Positions 17,267 to 25,505 of a stretch of 64,000 nucleotides of DNA are shown here, in pieces. Made by a program: the position numbers and the translations under genes. Source of the DNA: Burkholderia latens (GTDB lineage Bacteria > Pseudomonadota > Gammaproteobacteria > Burkholderiales > Burkholderiaceae); the NCBI RefSeq assembly GCF_902499045.1, contig NZ_CABVPL010000032.1:1-64000 (forward strand), in the 5' to 3' direction. The notes beneath the pieces were generated by a model, which saw nothing but the letters and a program-made list of their open reading frames with translations, was not told the DNA's origin and ran no database searches. Every line of letters starts with the position of its first letter. Position 1 is the stretch's first letter.

Positions 17267-18349
17267 CTACTTGCGCATGACGGCAACCAGCGCGTCGCCG
17301 TCCGAAGCATCCATCGCTGCCGCGTCCCGATCGAGACGCCCGTCTGCCATCCGCTCGAGGAATTCGTCGGTCGCGGACTGCAGGTTGACGCACGGATACT
17401 GGAAACGCCCGGTGGTATAACGAAGCGCGCCGACGAAGGACCGCTCGACCGGCGCGCCCGCCGCCTCGAGCAGACCGTGCGACGCCAGGTACGCGTGCAG
17501 CGCCGGCAGCCGGTAGCACGGGACAGCCGGATACTGATGGTGTTCGAGATGGAAGTTGCTGCCGAAGAACAGCGCGGTATAGATCGGCGACGTATAGCTG
17601 CGGCTGTCGCGATAACGCCCCGGCACGGTATCCGTATGCTCGATGTACGCGCGGATGGTGCTGAACACGTATACGCCGATATACGGAATCAGCATGACCG
17701 TGAAACCGAGCCACAGCGATCGATGCCAGATGAACCCGTAGGCCGTCACCGCGCACAGGTTCAGTGCGATGTTGATCCGTGCGATCCAGCGCATTTCCCG
17801 CTGGCTGAACGGCAGGCGCGTGTTTTCCGGCCACGGAAGACCGGCCGCCATGCGTACGGCGTTCTTCGTGTAGATCCGCACCCCCTTGGAGCGCGCGAGA
17901 AAGAAGCGCGACCAGAAGGTGCGGTACTGCGAATAGATCTGCACGTCCGGGTCGATGTCCTGACCGGTGAAGCGATGGTGCTTCCAGTGCGTCATGCTGA
18001 AGCCGACGATCAGGAAGCCCGGCACCAGCGACGAGCAGACGAGCGCCAGCGCGGCGCTCACGTACTTGTTGCGATGCAGGTTCGTGTGCATCCCCTCGTG
18101 CCCGACGAAGGTCAGCAGGTGCATGCCGTGCCCGGCGATCACGCCCAGGACGATTGCCATCGCAATACGGGCCGGCGCCGACGCCGGGATATCGACGACG
18201 GCGAACGCCACTGCTGCCGGGATCAGAAAGAATGCGAGCGCGTGCGCGACATAGAGGATCGTCGCGACGGAGCTGATCCGGTGGAAGTGCCGTGGCAGCT
18301 TGAGCCGCGAAAATGCGACGTTGCCGTCCAGCGTTGCTTCGATGGTCAT
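17267..18349 (-). CDS. Membrane fatty acid desaturase/hydroxylase (fourth, accessory)
   Basis: A 360-residue membrane di-iron enzyme with boxes HEGMH (84-88), HWKHH (121-125) and HLEHH in the C-terminal third, and hydrophobic segments around residues 30-55, 65-80 and 200-230. The HExxH/HxxHH form is close to the FADS/CrtW-like branch that includes hydroxylases and epoxygenases, so this enzyme may oxygenate instead of desaturate. Start choice: GAGGAG is seven bases before the ATG at 18349 but only one base before the ATG at 18355, so the former was used. It lies between the Rieske oxygenase and the FAD monooxygenase in the tailoring half of the cluster. Confidence 0.88.
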   Translation of the reverse strand: MTIEATLDGNVAFSRLKLPRHFHRISSVATILYVAHALAFFLIPAAVAFAVVDIPASAPARIAMAIVLGVIAGHGMHLLTFVGHEGMHTNLHRNKYVSAALALVCSSLVPGFLIVGFSMTHWKHHRFTGQDIDPDVQIYSQYRTFWSRFFLARSKGVRIYTKNAVRMAAGLPWPENTRLPFSQREMRWIARINIALNLCAVTAYGFIWHRSLWLGFTVMLIPYIGVYVFSTIRAYIEHTDTVPGRYRDSRSYTSPIYTALFFGSNFHLEHHQYPAVPCYRLPALHAYLASHGLLEAAGAPVERSFVGALRYTTGRFQYPCVNLQSATDEFLERMADGRLDRDAAAMDASDGDALVAVMRK

Positions 18350-18457
18350 GGACATTCTCCTCGTTTTACTCGACACGGGACCGGCGGCACGCTCTGGTGC
18401 CCGGCCACGGCTTGCAATCGCGTGATCGCGACGGCCACACGCCGGCGTTGCGCGCGC

Positions 18458-19843
18458 TCATGGCGACGCCCTCACGCGAACGTCGTGATCGGCGCCGGCG
18501 GTCGCCGTTTCGATATCGTCCGGCTCCGACGCCTGCGCGCGCCTCGCGTGCGCGTCCTGTGCCAGACGCTGGCGCAACGCCATCTCGGCGCGAATCGCAT
18601 CGCCTCGCCGGGACATGTCGAGCAGCGGCTGGATGACGCCCGTGTCGCCGCGCGCAATGGCCTCGTCTGCCCATTTCCTGATATCGCTGGGATCGAACAC
18701 CGCAAACGGCGAGCATCGTCGATTCTGCGAAGCGAGCAGGCGTGCCTGCAGCACCGGGTCGGCGGCCAGCTTCGCGTACAGGATCCGGCTGAGCGGATTG
18801 TTGTGGCCGAGCGCGCCGCGGCCGCGCGAGTATTCGAACAGGTCGATCGAGGTCGCGTCGCGCTCGCGCCAGTAGCACTCCAGCGCGTCGTCGTCGCCGT
18901 CGACGATTGCGCGGCCGAGCGCGCGCGCATCGCGAAGTGCGTCGGTGATCCCGAATCCGGGGGAAGGATCCATGAACAGGCCCGCGTCGCCGACCAGCGC
19001 CCAGCCACGCCCTGCCGCCTGACGGAAGAAGAAGCGCAGCTTCAATGCGCCGAGCACCTTGCTCGCGGGTTCGCCGGTAATCAGCGGGGCCGTGTGGCGG
19101 TTGCCCTTCAGCGTTTCCGTGAGCTTCTCGAGCGTGCGGCCTTTCCACTCGGGCAACTGCGCTTTCGGAAACGCCACGCCGATCAGCAGCAGGTCCCGGT
19201 TGGTCGGGAAGACGAAGACGATGTCGTCGCCGAACGTGCAGTTCATCGCGCCGCCTCGATAGCGCGGATCCGTGTCGAACCAGTCCGGACGTGGCCAGTA
19301 CGCCCAGTACATCGCGCGGGGGCTGTCGTAGCCGTGGTACTCGTCGGCTTGCACGAGCGCTGCCGTCGTCGAGTGCGCACCGTCCGCGCCCACCACGATC
19401 CGCGCCCGGATCTCCTCGCGCGCGCCGTCGTGTTCGACGACGGCGCCCGTCACCCGCTCGCCGTCGCGCAACAGGCCGACCAGTCTGGTCCGCGTACGCA
19501 CTTCAGCGCCCGACGCGCGCGCCTCGTCCAGCAACAGTGCATCGAGATCCATGCGGCGCGGGCACGAGCAACGCCCGCCGACGGGGTACTCGACGCGGCC
19601 CGTGACGTCGTCGTTTCCGTACATCATGCTCGGCACCGGCGGCGCGAAACGGCGCACCTTGTCGCCAAGATCGAGCTCGTCCAGCAATGCCATCCCGTAC
19701 GGCGAAATCCAGTGGGTAGACAACGGCTGGTCGCTCGGCAGATTGTTCGCATCGATCGCCAGGACGCGCTTGCCGGCGCGCGCGAGATGAATCGCGAGCG
19801 TGGCGCCTGCGCAGCGGGCACCGATGATGAGGGTGTCTAACAC
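18458..19843 (-). CDS. FAD-dependent monooxygenase (PHBH fold, geranylgeranyl-reductase-like)
   Basis: A 461-residue flavoprotein. The N-terminal dinucleotide motif reads IIGARCAGA, with Arg and Cys in the loop as in many PHBH-fold epoxidases and reductases; VGADGAHS is the second FAD/NADPH motif and LVGDAGLFMDPSPGFGI the third. The gene begins with GTG, with AGGGA eight bases upstream. The C-terminus (about 60 residues) is charged and likely disordered. It could install the epoxide expected of a cepacin-type product; reduction of a double bond is the alternative for this family. It is downstream of the ketosynthase and upstream of the fourth desaturase. Confidence 0.85.
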   Translation of the reverse strand: MLDTLIIGARCAGATLAIHLARAGKRVLAIDANNLPSDQPLSTHWISPYGMALLDELDLGDKVRRFAPPVPSMMYGNDDVTGRVEYPVGGRCSCPRRMDLDALLLDEARASGAEVRTRTRLVGLLRDGERVTGAVVEHDGAREEIRARIVVGADGAHSTTAALVQADEYHGYDSPRAMYWAYWPRPDWFDTDPRYRGGAMNCTFGDDIVFVFPTNRDLLLIGVAFPKAQLPEWKGRTLEKLTETLKGNRHTAPLITGEPASKVLGALKLRFFFRQAAGRGWALVGDAGLFMDPSPGFGITDALRDARALGRAIVDGDDDALECYWRERDATSIDLFEYSRGRGALGHNNPLSRILYAKLAADPVLQARLLASQNRRCSPFAVFDPSDIRKWADEAIARGDTGVIQPLLDMSRRGDAIRAEMALRQRLAQDAHARRAQASEPDDIETATAGADHDVRVRASP

Positions 19844-19901
19844 GGAAAATTCCCTTTGGATAACGACCGGAACCGGGATTGCCCGCGACGCGGCCTCGCC
19901 G

Positions 19902-19936
19902 TCGCCGGCACCATCGAACCGATGGAGAACCGGCGA
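19902..19936 (-). other. Nested inverted repeat between ketosynthase and monooxygenase genes
   Basis: A two-tier hairpin: an outer 7-bp stem (19902-19908 with 19930-19936) encloses an inner 6-bp stem (19911-19916 with 19920-19925). It lies 59 bp upstream of the GTG start of the FAD monooxygenase. No T-run follows, so it may be an attenuator, an mRNA-stability element or a regulator site. Confidence 0.45.
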
Positions 19937-20015
19937 GCCGCGGCGCGGCGCCGAATACCGGCGAATCGACGTACCGGCTAAATCAGGCGGCGTGCACGCA
20001 CCGCGCGGGCGTCAG

Positions 20016-21308
20016 TCAATGCGCGGCCGCGGACCGATCCGCCGGATATCGCTTGAACAGTACCGACGCATTCACGCCCCCGAATCCGAACCCGTTGGAC
20101 AGCGCGATCTCGACCGGCACGTGCCGTGCGGCAGGCCCGATCAGATCGAGTCCGTCGGCGGCGGGGTCGGGGTGCTCGAGATTCAGCGTGCCGGGCAGCA
20201 CGCCATCCCGGAGAGCGAGGATGGAAAACGCCGCTTCGATCGCGCCTGCCGCCCCCAGCAGGTGCCCGGTCGCCGACTTGGTCGACGAAATCGCCGGCCC
20301 CGCGCCCACGCCGAAAACCGTCTTCAGCGCCTCGATTTCTCCGGCGTCGCCGACCGGCGTCGACGTCGCATGCGCGTTCACGTAGTCCACTTGCTCCGGC
20401 GCGACGTCGCCCATCGCGAGGGCCAGCTTCATCGCGCGCATCGCGCCCGATCCGTCGTCCGGGCCGGCGGTCATGTGATACGCGTCCGCCGTGGTTCCGT
20501 ACCCGATGACTTCCGCGATCGGCCGCGCGCCACGCGCGAGCGCATGGTCCAGCGACTCGACCACCAGCATCGCGGCGCCCTCGCCCATCACGAATCCGTC
20601 GCGATCGCGATCGAACGGACGCGACGCGCGGACCGGCTCATCGCTGAAGCCCGTCGACAACGCCCGAGCCGCCGCGAATCCGCCGAGGCTGACCTTGTCG
20701 AATGCCGCTTCGGCGCCGCCTGCGAGGACGACGTCGGCTTCTCCGGCCTTGATGATGCGCATCGCATCGCCGATCGCCTGCACGCTGGCCGCACAGGCCG
20801 TGACCGGGCAGCCGAGCGGCCCGCGAAACTGGTGTTTGATCGAAATCTGGCCGGCCGCGAGATTCGACAGAAAGAACGGAATGGTGAACGGCGACAAGCG
20901 GCGCACGCCACGGGTCTCGCCGATTCTCACCGCCTCGGCCAGGCCGGGAAATCCGCCGATGCCCGATGCGACGACGGTAGCGGTCCGCTCGCGCTGACGC
21001 TCTGCTTGCGGCGCCCATCCGGCTTCAGCGAGCGCCTCGTCGGCAGCGACCATCGCCATCTGGATGAAGCGGTCCATCTTCCGCAGCTCCTTGTTCGGCA
21101 CCGAGCGCTCCGGATCGAAACCGCCGTCAGGATCGTCGGCCGTCCCCTGGACGGTCCCGCCGACCTTGGCCGACAATTCACCGGCAATATCGTCGCCGAG
21201 CCGGCGAAGCCCGGAGCATCCGCCGATCAGGCGCTGCCACGCCAATTCCTTGCCGCAACCCAGTGGGGACACGATGCCGATACCGGTTACCACTACGCGA
21301 ACCGTCAT
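20016..21308 (-). CDS. Beta-ketoacyl-ACP synthase II (FabF-like)
   Basis: A 430-residue condensing enzyme of the FabF type, complete. The active-site Cys172 is in VTACAAS, the two catalytic His residues lie in HATSTPVGD and KSATGHLLGAAG, and SNGFGFGG closes the active site. It should extend an acyl-ACP with malonyl-ACP. No ketoreductase, dehydratase or malonyl transferase gene accompanies it. It may set chain length for the pathway by borrowing housekeeping FAS partners, or act as a product-insensitive spare FabF for self-protection. It is the first biosynthetic gene after luxI, 165 bp downstream on the same strand. Confidence 0.9.
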   Translation of the reverse strand: MTVRVVVTGIGIVSPLGCGKELAWQRLIGGCSGLRRLGDDIAGELSAKVGGTVQGTADDPDGGFDPERSVPNKELRKMDRFIQMAMVAADEALAEAGWAPQAERQRERTATVVASGIGGFPGLAEAVRIGETRGVRRLSPFTIPFFLSNLAAGQISIKHQFRGPLGCPVTACAASVQAIGDAMRIIKAGEADVVLAGGAEAAFDKVSLGGFAAARALSTGFSDEPVRASRPFDRDRDGFVMGEGAAMLVVESLDHALARGARPIAEVIGYGTTADAYHMTAGPDDGSGAMRAMKLALAMGDVAPEQVDYVNAHATSTPVGDAGEIEALKTVFGVGAGPAISSTKSATGHLLGAAGAIEAAFSILALRDGVLPGTLNLEHPDPAADGLDLIGPAARHVPVEIALSNGFGFGGVNASVLFKRYPADRSAAAH

Positions 21309-21473
21309 TTCATATTCCTCTCACGGGCCAGGACGCGCCGAGCCACATCGTTAAAGCCGTTCATCTTCGGATACACCTGTTGAAAACCTGCATTGCACGC
21401 ACCGTTTCGGTTGCCGCGCCGGCCCGCCAGAAGCGTGGCGTGCCGCGAAACGTTCACGACGCGCGGCGCGCGC

Positions 21474-22133
21474 TCACATCGCGTGCTCGAACGCGTGCGC
21501 CGCATCCAGACCGCGCAACATGTCGCGCGGCACGCCGCCGTTGCATTCCAGCCCGTCGAGGTTCAGCGCCGTGCACGTCTGTTCGTCGATCTCGATCCAG
21601 AACGGCAACGTCGGCTTGCCTTCGATCATTTGAGGCGGCGCGGCGCGGTGCACGTTGACACCCATGCGCTTCAGGAGCCGTTCGTTGCCGAGCACGGAGA
21701 ACGCGATCAGGCGATTCGCGCCATTGGCGTGCGCGACGCGAACGATTTCGGACATCATGGCGCGCGTGTTCTGCCACGACTCTTCGGCAGTCAGCGACTC
21801 GCCACGCGGCATGCTCATCGCAAAGCGGGACAGTTCCCAGACATTGCGCGCATGGGGAAGGGAAGCGTCGCCCATCAAATCCGAGAAGACCTCGCCGAGC
21901 AAATAAGGCTCGTCGGTCGGCAGCAACCGGCCGCAACCGACGATTTCGCCGTGGCGATCGCGGGCGATAACGTAAAGGGTATCTGCGTGATCGAAATTGT
22001 CGAACTCGATGCCATTGTCGGTCGGCAATGACCAGCCGAGTTCCTGTATGAAGATCTTGTGCCGAAACCGCGCAAGTCGATACATCGTTTCGCGACTCAA
22101 ATCAGCGCTTCTCCCCGACAATAACGTCAGCAT
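21474..22133 (-). CDS. LuxI-family N-acyl-homoserine lactone synthase
   Basis: A 219-residue autoinducer synthase. The family's invariant residues are present: Arg24 and Phe28 (RHKIF), Trp34, Asp45/Asp48 (EFDNFD), Arg69 (GCGRLLPT), Glu100 and Arg103 (WELSRF). It makes an acyl-homoserine lactone from S-adenosylmethionine and acyl-ACP; acyl length cannot be read. AGAGGG lies eight bases before the ATG and a 16-bp lux-box-like dyad lies 69-84 bp upstream. The unit luxI, rsaM-like, luxR matches secondary quorum-sensing loci of Burkholderia. All biosynthetic genes lie downstream on the same strand, so the signal very likely controls them. Confidence 0.95.
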   Translation of the reverse strand: MLTLLSGRSADLSRETMYRLARFRHKIFIQELGWSLPTDNGIEFDNFDHADTLYVIARDRHGEIVGCGRLLPTDEPYLLGEVFSDLMGDASLPHARNVWELSRFAMSMPRGESLTAEESWQNTRAMMSEIVRVAHANGANRLIAFSVLGNERLLKRMGVNVHRAAPPQMIEGKPTLPFWIEIDEQTCTALNLDGLECNGGVPRDMLRGLDAAHAFEHAM

Positions 22134-22497
22134 CTGAATGCCCTCTCTCTCATCTCAGAATTGTTAGCGCGATTGAACCCGAAATTGCGGGCACAAAATA
22201 GCTGCCCGAATGGGCAGGGGCCGGGGCGTCGCGGACGCGACTCGTCGCGCCGCGTGCGCTGAAGCACGGCGATCGGAAAGCGGATTCAGGATTTAACTGG
22301 CGATGGCTCGCGAAGCGGTCGAACGGGCCATCCGGAGTGCGCCGGGTTATCGGCGACTCGACGCAGGCGTGTCTACCAGGTATGTCATCCCGGCATCGAT
22401 GATTGCGGCCGCGATCGAATCATCGCCGTGCAAATCGGGAAAATCGGCGGGAGATTGCCCGTTGCACGACGAAATAATCATGAGCATTGGACAGAAA
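22134..22497. other. Intergenic region between rsaM-like gene and luxI
   Basis: This 364-bp stretch holds the luxI promoter region with the dyad at 22202-22217. The remainder shows no convincing gene. A small CCCG/CGGG hairpin lies at about 22178-22191. Confidence 0.6.
22202..22217. promoter_or_regulatory. Candidate lux box upstream of luxI
   Basis: A perfect 16-bp dyad, CTGCCC-GAAT-GGGCAG, keeps the CTG...CAG ends typical of LuxR-type operators. It is 69-84 bp upstream of the luxI ATG, the spacing expected if it overlaps the -35 region of the luxI promoter. It is likely bound by the LuxR protein encoded at 23230-23943. Confidence 0.7.
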
Positions 22498-22881
22498 TCA
22501 GTAATCGGCGACGACAGCCGATTCAAGTTCGCGTTGGCGCGCGCCCGAGCACAGCCAGTTCTGGATTAATGCCCGGCTGTATCGCGCGCCGTAATCGTCG
22601 CCGTCCGTATCGAGGAGCATGACGTTGCTGCTGACGTCGCCGCTGCCGACTTTCACGTCGGCCTCGCCCACCGCCACATACCATACGCAGCCGACGCTCG
22701 CGGCCGGCTGCGTCTCGGTGCAGACCAGCTCGTAGTAGCCGGCGTTGACTGCGCTGATCCCTTCGCCCCACAGATCATGCAGCAGATCCGGCGCCGGTTG
22801 ACACATATGCTGACGAAAGCGCAGCGCGTAAAACGCCCGCAGAGTCAATCGTACGTATCCATCATTCCAATTTTTTTCCAT
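22498..22881 (-). CDS. RsaM-family quorum-sensing modulator
   Basis: A 127-residue soluble protein lying between luxI and luxR, the signature position of RsaM-type genes in Burkholderia and Pseudomonas fuscovaginae. It contains the conserved-looking DLWGEGISAVNAGYYELV and QNWLCSGARQRELESAVVADY segments. RsaM has no known DNA-binding motif and lowers or balances acyl-homoserine lactone production. The start ATG at 22881 lies near a weak ribosome-binding region. It is transcribed in the same direction as luxI, 364 bp upstream of it, and diverges from luxR. Confidence 0.85.
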   Translation of the reverse strand: MEKNWNDGYVRLTLRAFYALRFRQHMCQPAPDLLHDLWGEGISAVNAGYYELVCTETQPAASVGCVWYVAVGEADVKVGSGDVSSNVMLLDTDGDDYGARYSRALIQNWLCSGARQRELESAVVADY

Positions 22882-23229
22882 ATCCGTTGTCTAGACGTGA
22901 CACCTGTTAAAATCGCGTCCGAATCGTTCGGCAAGATTCGCGGCGGCCGGCCAGCGCGGGCCGTTGCAACGCTCTTGTGCGCCCGCGTGGTGATTTACGA
23001 TAGGCGGTTCGATCGTGCGCATGTGATCGGCGATTATTACAGACCGCCTGAGCCCGGACGAAACCCGAAAAACCTTCAACAAGAAAAAATATCTCCCGAC
23101 ACCATGCTCGCGAGTCGCTACCCGGAAGTTCGAACCCACCCTTGAATCGTTTTTAAAAAGAATCGGTCGACGCATCAACCATACGATATAGCGCCCTTCA
23201 TGGGTAAGATTGACCGCAAAGGTAATGAT
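22882..23229. other. Divergent control region between rsaM-like gene and luxR
   Basis: This 348-bp gap holds the two divergent promoters. A perfect 5-bp inverted repeat with a 3-nt centre (22919-22931, CCGAA-TCG-TTCGG) lies 38 bp upstream of the rsaM-like ATG and is a possible operator. Near luxR an AT-rich palindrome (about 23149-23158) is flanked by GAATCG direct repeats. No gene was found. Confidence 0.5.
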
Positions 23230-23943
23230 ATGCATGCCTGGAGAGAAAAGTATCTGAACGGATACACTGCGGCAAAATCCGGGGCCGATGTATTTCTGGA
23301 GTTTTCGGCGGACGTGCGGGCGCTGGGATTCGAGCACTGCTCGTTCGGTCTGCGTGTGCCGCTGCCGATCAGCAAGCCGCAATTCATGCTGCAGTCCAAC
23401 TATCCGCAGACGTGGGTCGAACGCTATGTGAGCCGCAACTATTTCGCGGTGGACCCGACGGTCCGGCATGGGCTCAGTCAGATGAGCCCGTTGATCTGGC
23501 GCGCCGACAGCCAGACACAGTGCGTCGAGTTTTGGGAGGAGGCCGACCAACACGGCCTGCGCCACGGCTGGTGCATGCCGTCCGTCAGCCGCACCGGGGC
23601 GATCGGACTCGTGACCATGGTCCGATCGGGCGAGCCGATCGACGAGCGCGAACTCGCGGAAAAGGGCTACCAGATGTCATGGCTGGCGAGCACGGCCAAC
23701 TACGCGATGAGCATGCATCTGCTCCCGCAGTTCGTGCCGGAATATGCGGTCGAGCTGACTGCGCGCGAGCGCGAGACGTTGCAATGGTCCGCCGCGGGGA
23801 AAACCTACGCCGAGATCGGCAAGATCATGCATGTCGACGAACGCACCGTCAAATTCCACCTCGTCAACGCGATGCGCAAGTTGAACGCGGCCAACAAGAC
23901 CGAAGCCGCGGTCAAGGCGACCATGCTCGGGCTTTTATTCTGA
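23230..23943 (+). CDS. LuxR-family acyl-homoserine lactone receptor/regulator
   Basis: A 237-residue quorum-sensing regulator. The N-terminal autoinducer-binding domain has the Trp/Tyr/Asp set (QTWVERYVSRNYFAVDPTV and LIW) that contacts the homoserine lactone. The C-terminal LuxR-type helix-turn-helix is ELTARERETLQWSAAGKTYAEIGKIMHVDERTVKFHL. The start at 23230 was chosen over 23200 because AAAGG is seven bases before it. It is divergent from rsaM and luxI and presumably activates luxI and the polyyne-type genes when ligand is bound. Confidence 0.95.
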   Translation: MHAWREKYLNGYTAAKSGADVFLEFSADVRALGFEHCSFGLRVPLPISKPQFMLQSNYPQTWVERYVSRNYFAVDPTVRHGLSQMSPLIWRADSQTQCVEFWEEADQHGLRHGWCMPSVSRTGAIGLVTMVRSGEPIDERELAEKGYQMSWLASTANYAMSMHLLPQFVPEYAVELTARERETLQWSAAGKTYAEIGKIMHVDERTVKFHLVNAMRKLNAANKTEAAVKATMLGLLF

Positions 23944-24005
23944 AGCGGCTCCGCTCATCCCCACTTTGCCGGCTTTCCATAGCCGAGATCCGCACCCCGC
24001 CCCCG

Positions 24006-24044
24006 ATTACCTAGGTAATTGACACCTATCGACCTAGGTAATTG
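24006..24044. promoter_or_regulatory. Paired palindromic operator upstream of the MHS transporter operon
   Basis: A perfect 14-bp palindrome, ATTACCTAGGTAAT (24006-24019), is followed by a second near-copy; the 13-bp word ACCTAGGTAATTG occurs at 24009-24021 and 24032-24044, exactly 23 bp apart, about two helical turns. It lies 61-99 bp upstream of the transporter ATG. The LuxR-type regulator at 27131-27703, in the same gene group, is a candidate ligand protein. Confidence 0.65.
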
Positions 24045-24104
24045 GCCTCCCTACCATGGATTTCGACGCGAATCCAAGCGCCCACACGTAGAGAGGACAC
24101 GACC

Positions 24105-25451
24105 ATGACCACCCAGGACGTCGACACCAAAACACTCCGGCGCGTGATCGCCGCAGCGTCCATCGGCAATTTCGTCGAATGGTTCGATTTCGCCGCATAC
24201 GGCTTTCTCGCGACCATCCTGACGCGCGAATTCTTTCCCAGCGGCGACCCGACGGTCGGCCTGCTGAAGACCTTCGCGGTCTTCGCGGTGGCCTTCGCAT
24301 TTCGTCCGCTGGGCGGGCTGATCTTCGGCGTCATCGGCGACCGGATCGGCCGCAAGCGCACGCTCGCGCTGACGATCCTGATGATGGCCGGCTCGACGAC
24401 GCTGATCGGCCTGCTGCCGACCTACGCGAGCATCGGCTACTGGGCGCCGTTGCTGCTCACGATCATCCGCTGCGTGCAGGGCTTCTCGGCCGGCGGCGAA
24501 TACGCCGGCGCATGCGCGTACGTGATGGAACACGCGCCGCGCCGCCGCCGCGCATTCTTCGGCAGCTTCGTGCCGGTATCGACGTTCTCGTCGTTCGCGT
24601 GCGCGGCCGTGGTCGCCTATCTGCTCGAATCGTCGCTGTCGTCGCAGACGATGATCGACTGGGGCTGGCGCGTGCCGTTCCTGATCGCCGCGCCGGTCGG
24701 TCTCATCGGCGTCTACCTCCGTGTGAACCTCAATGAAACGCCCGCGTTCCAGGCGCTCGAAGGCAAGCACGACATCGCGCATGCGCCGCTGATGGAAACG
24801 CTGCATTCGCAGTCGTGGAACATCCTGAAGCTCGGTGCGTTCGTGTCGGTGACGGCGCTGTCGTTCTACACGTTCACCACCTATTTCGCGACGTATCTGC
24901 AAGTCGCCGGCCACCTGTCGCGCGGCACGTCGCTGCTCGTGACGGTTCTCGCGCTGTTCTTCGCGGCAGCGTTGTGCCCGGTCGCCGGCTTCTTCTCCGA
25001 CCTCGTCGGCCGCCGCGCGACGATCGCGACGACCGGTATCTTCATCATCGTGTCGGTGTATCCGGCGTTCTCGCTGGGCGGTTCCGGCGTGTTGTCGCAC
25101 TCGCTGCTGGGCGTCGCGCTGCTGGCCATCGGCGCGGTGTTCTCCGGCGTGGTGACGGCACCGCTGATGTCGGAAGTGTTCGCGACGAAAACCCGCTATA
25201 CGGCATCGGCGATCACGTACAACCTCGCGTACACGATCTTCGGCGGCACCGCGCCGCTCGTCGCGACGTGGCTGATTTCCGCGACCGGCACGAACCTGTC
25301 GCCCGCGTATTACCTGATCGCCGTGTCGATCTTCGCGATGATCGGCGGCCTCGCGCTGCCGGAAACGTCGAAGACGGCACTCGAAGATGCAGGCCCGGCC
25401 ACCGCCAGAACCGGCCAGTCAGCGAAGCGCGGCGTCGAAGGCGCGGTTTGA
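24105..25451 (+). CDS. MFS transporter, metabolite:H+ symporter (MHS) family
   Basis: A 448-residue inner-membrane symporter with 12 predicted helices. The start IGNFVEWFDFAAYGF and the loop GDRIGRKRTLALTILMM are hallmarks of the MHS group (ProP, KgtP, ShiA), which import betaines, proline, citrate or alpha-ketoglutarate with protons. The ATG at 24105 follows GAGAGGA; the frame upstream is not conserved. Downstream genes begin after 54 bp, suggesting one operon with the M19-like protein and the 4-vinyl-reductase-like protein. With these neighbours, a methylated amine or betaine is a reasonable substrate; this is inference. Confidence 0.88.
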   Translation: MTTQDVDTKTLRRVIAAASIGNFVEWFDFAAYGFLATILTREFFPSGDPTVGLLKTFAVFAVAFAFRPLGGLIFGVIGDRIGRKRTLALTILMMAGSTTLIGLLPTYASIGYWAPLLLTIIRCVQGFSAGGEYAGACAYVMEHAPRRRRAFFGSFVPVSTFSSFACAAVVAYLLESSLSSQTMIDWGWRVPFLIAAPVGLIGVYLRVNLNETPAFQALEGKHDIAHAPLMETLHSQSWNILKLGAFVSVTALSFYTFTTYFATYLQVAGHLSRGTSLLVTVLALFFAAALCPVAGFFSDLVGRRATIATTGIFIIVSVYPAFSLGGSGVLSHSLLGVALLAIGAVFSGVVTAPLMSEVFATKTRYTASAITYNLAYTIFGGTAPLVATWLISATGTNLSPAYYLIAVSIFAMIGGLALPETSKTALEDAGPATARTGQSAKRGVEGAV

Positions 25452-25505
25452 GACCACGCCGGCTTCTTCGGCCGGCGCGGCAGCATCATCGTATCGGGAG
25501 ACACC

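Noticed and set aside
21305-21505. 66-residue minus-strand frame between luxI and the ketosynthase
   Set aside because: It ends at the ketosynthase start with an ATGA overlap, but the sequence is Arg-rich, with no motif and no support for translation.
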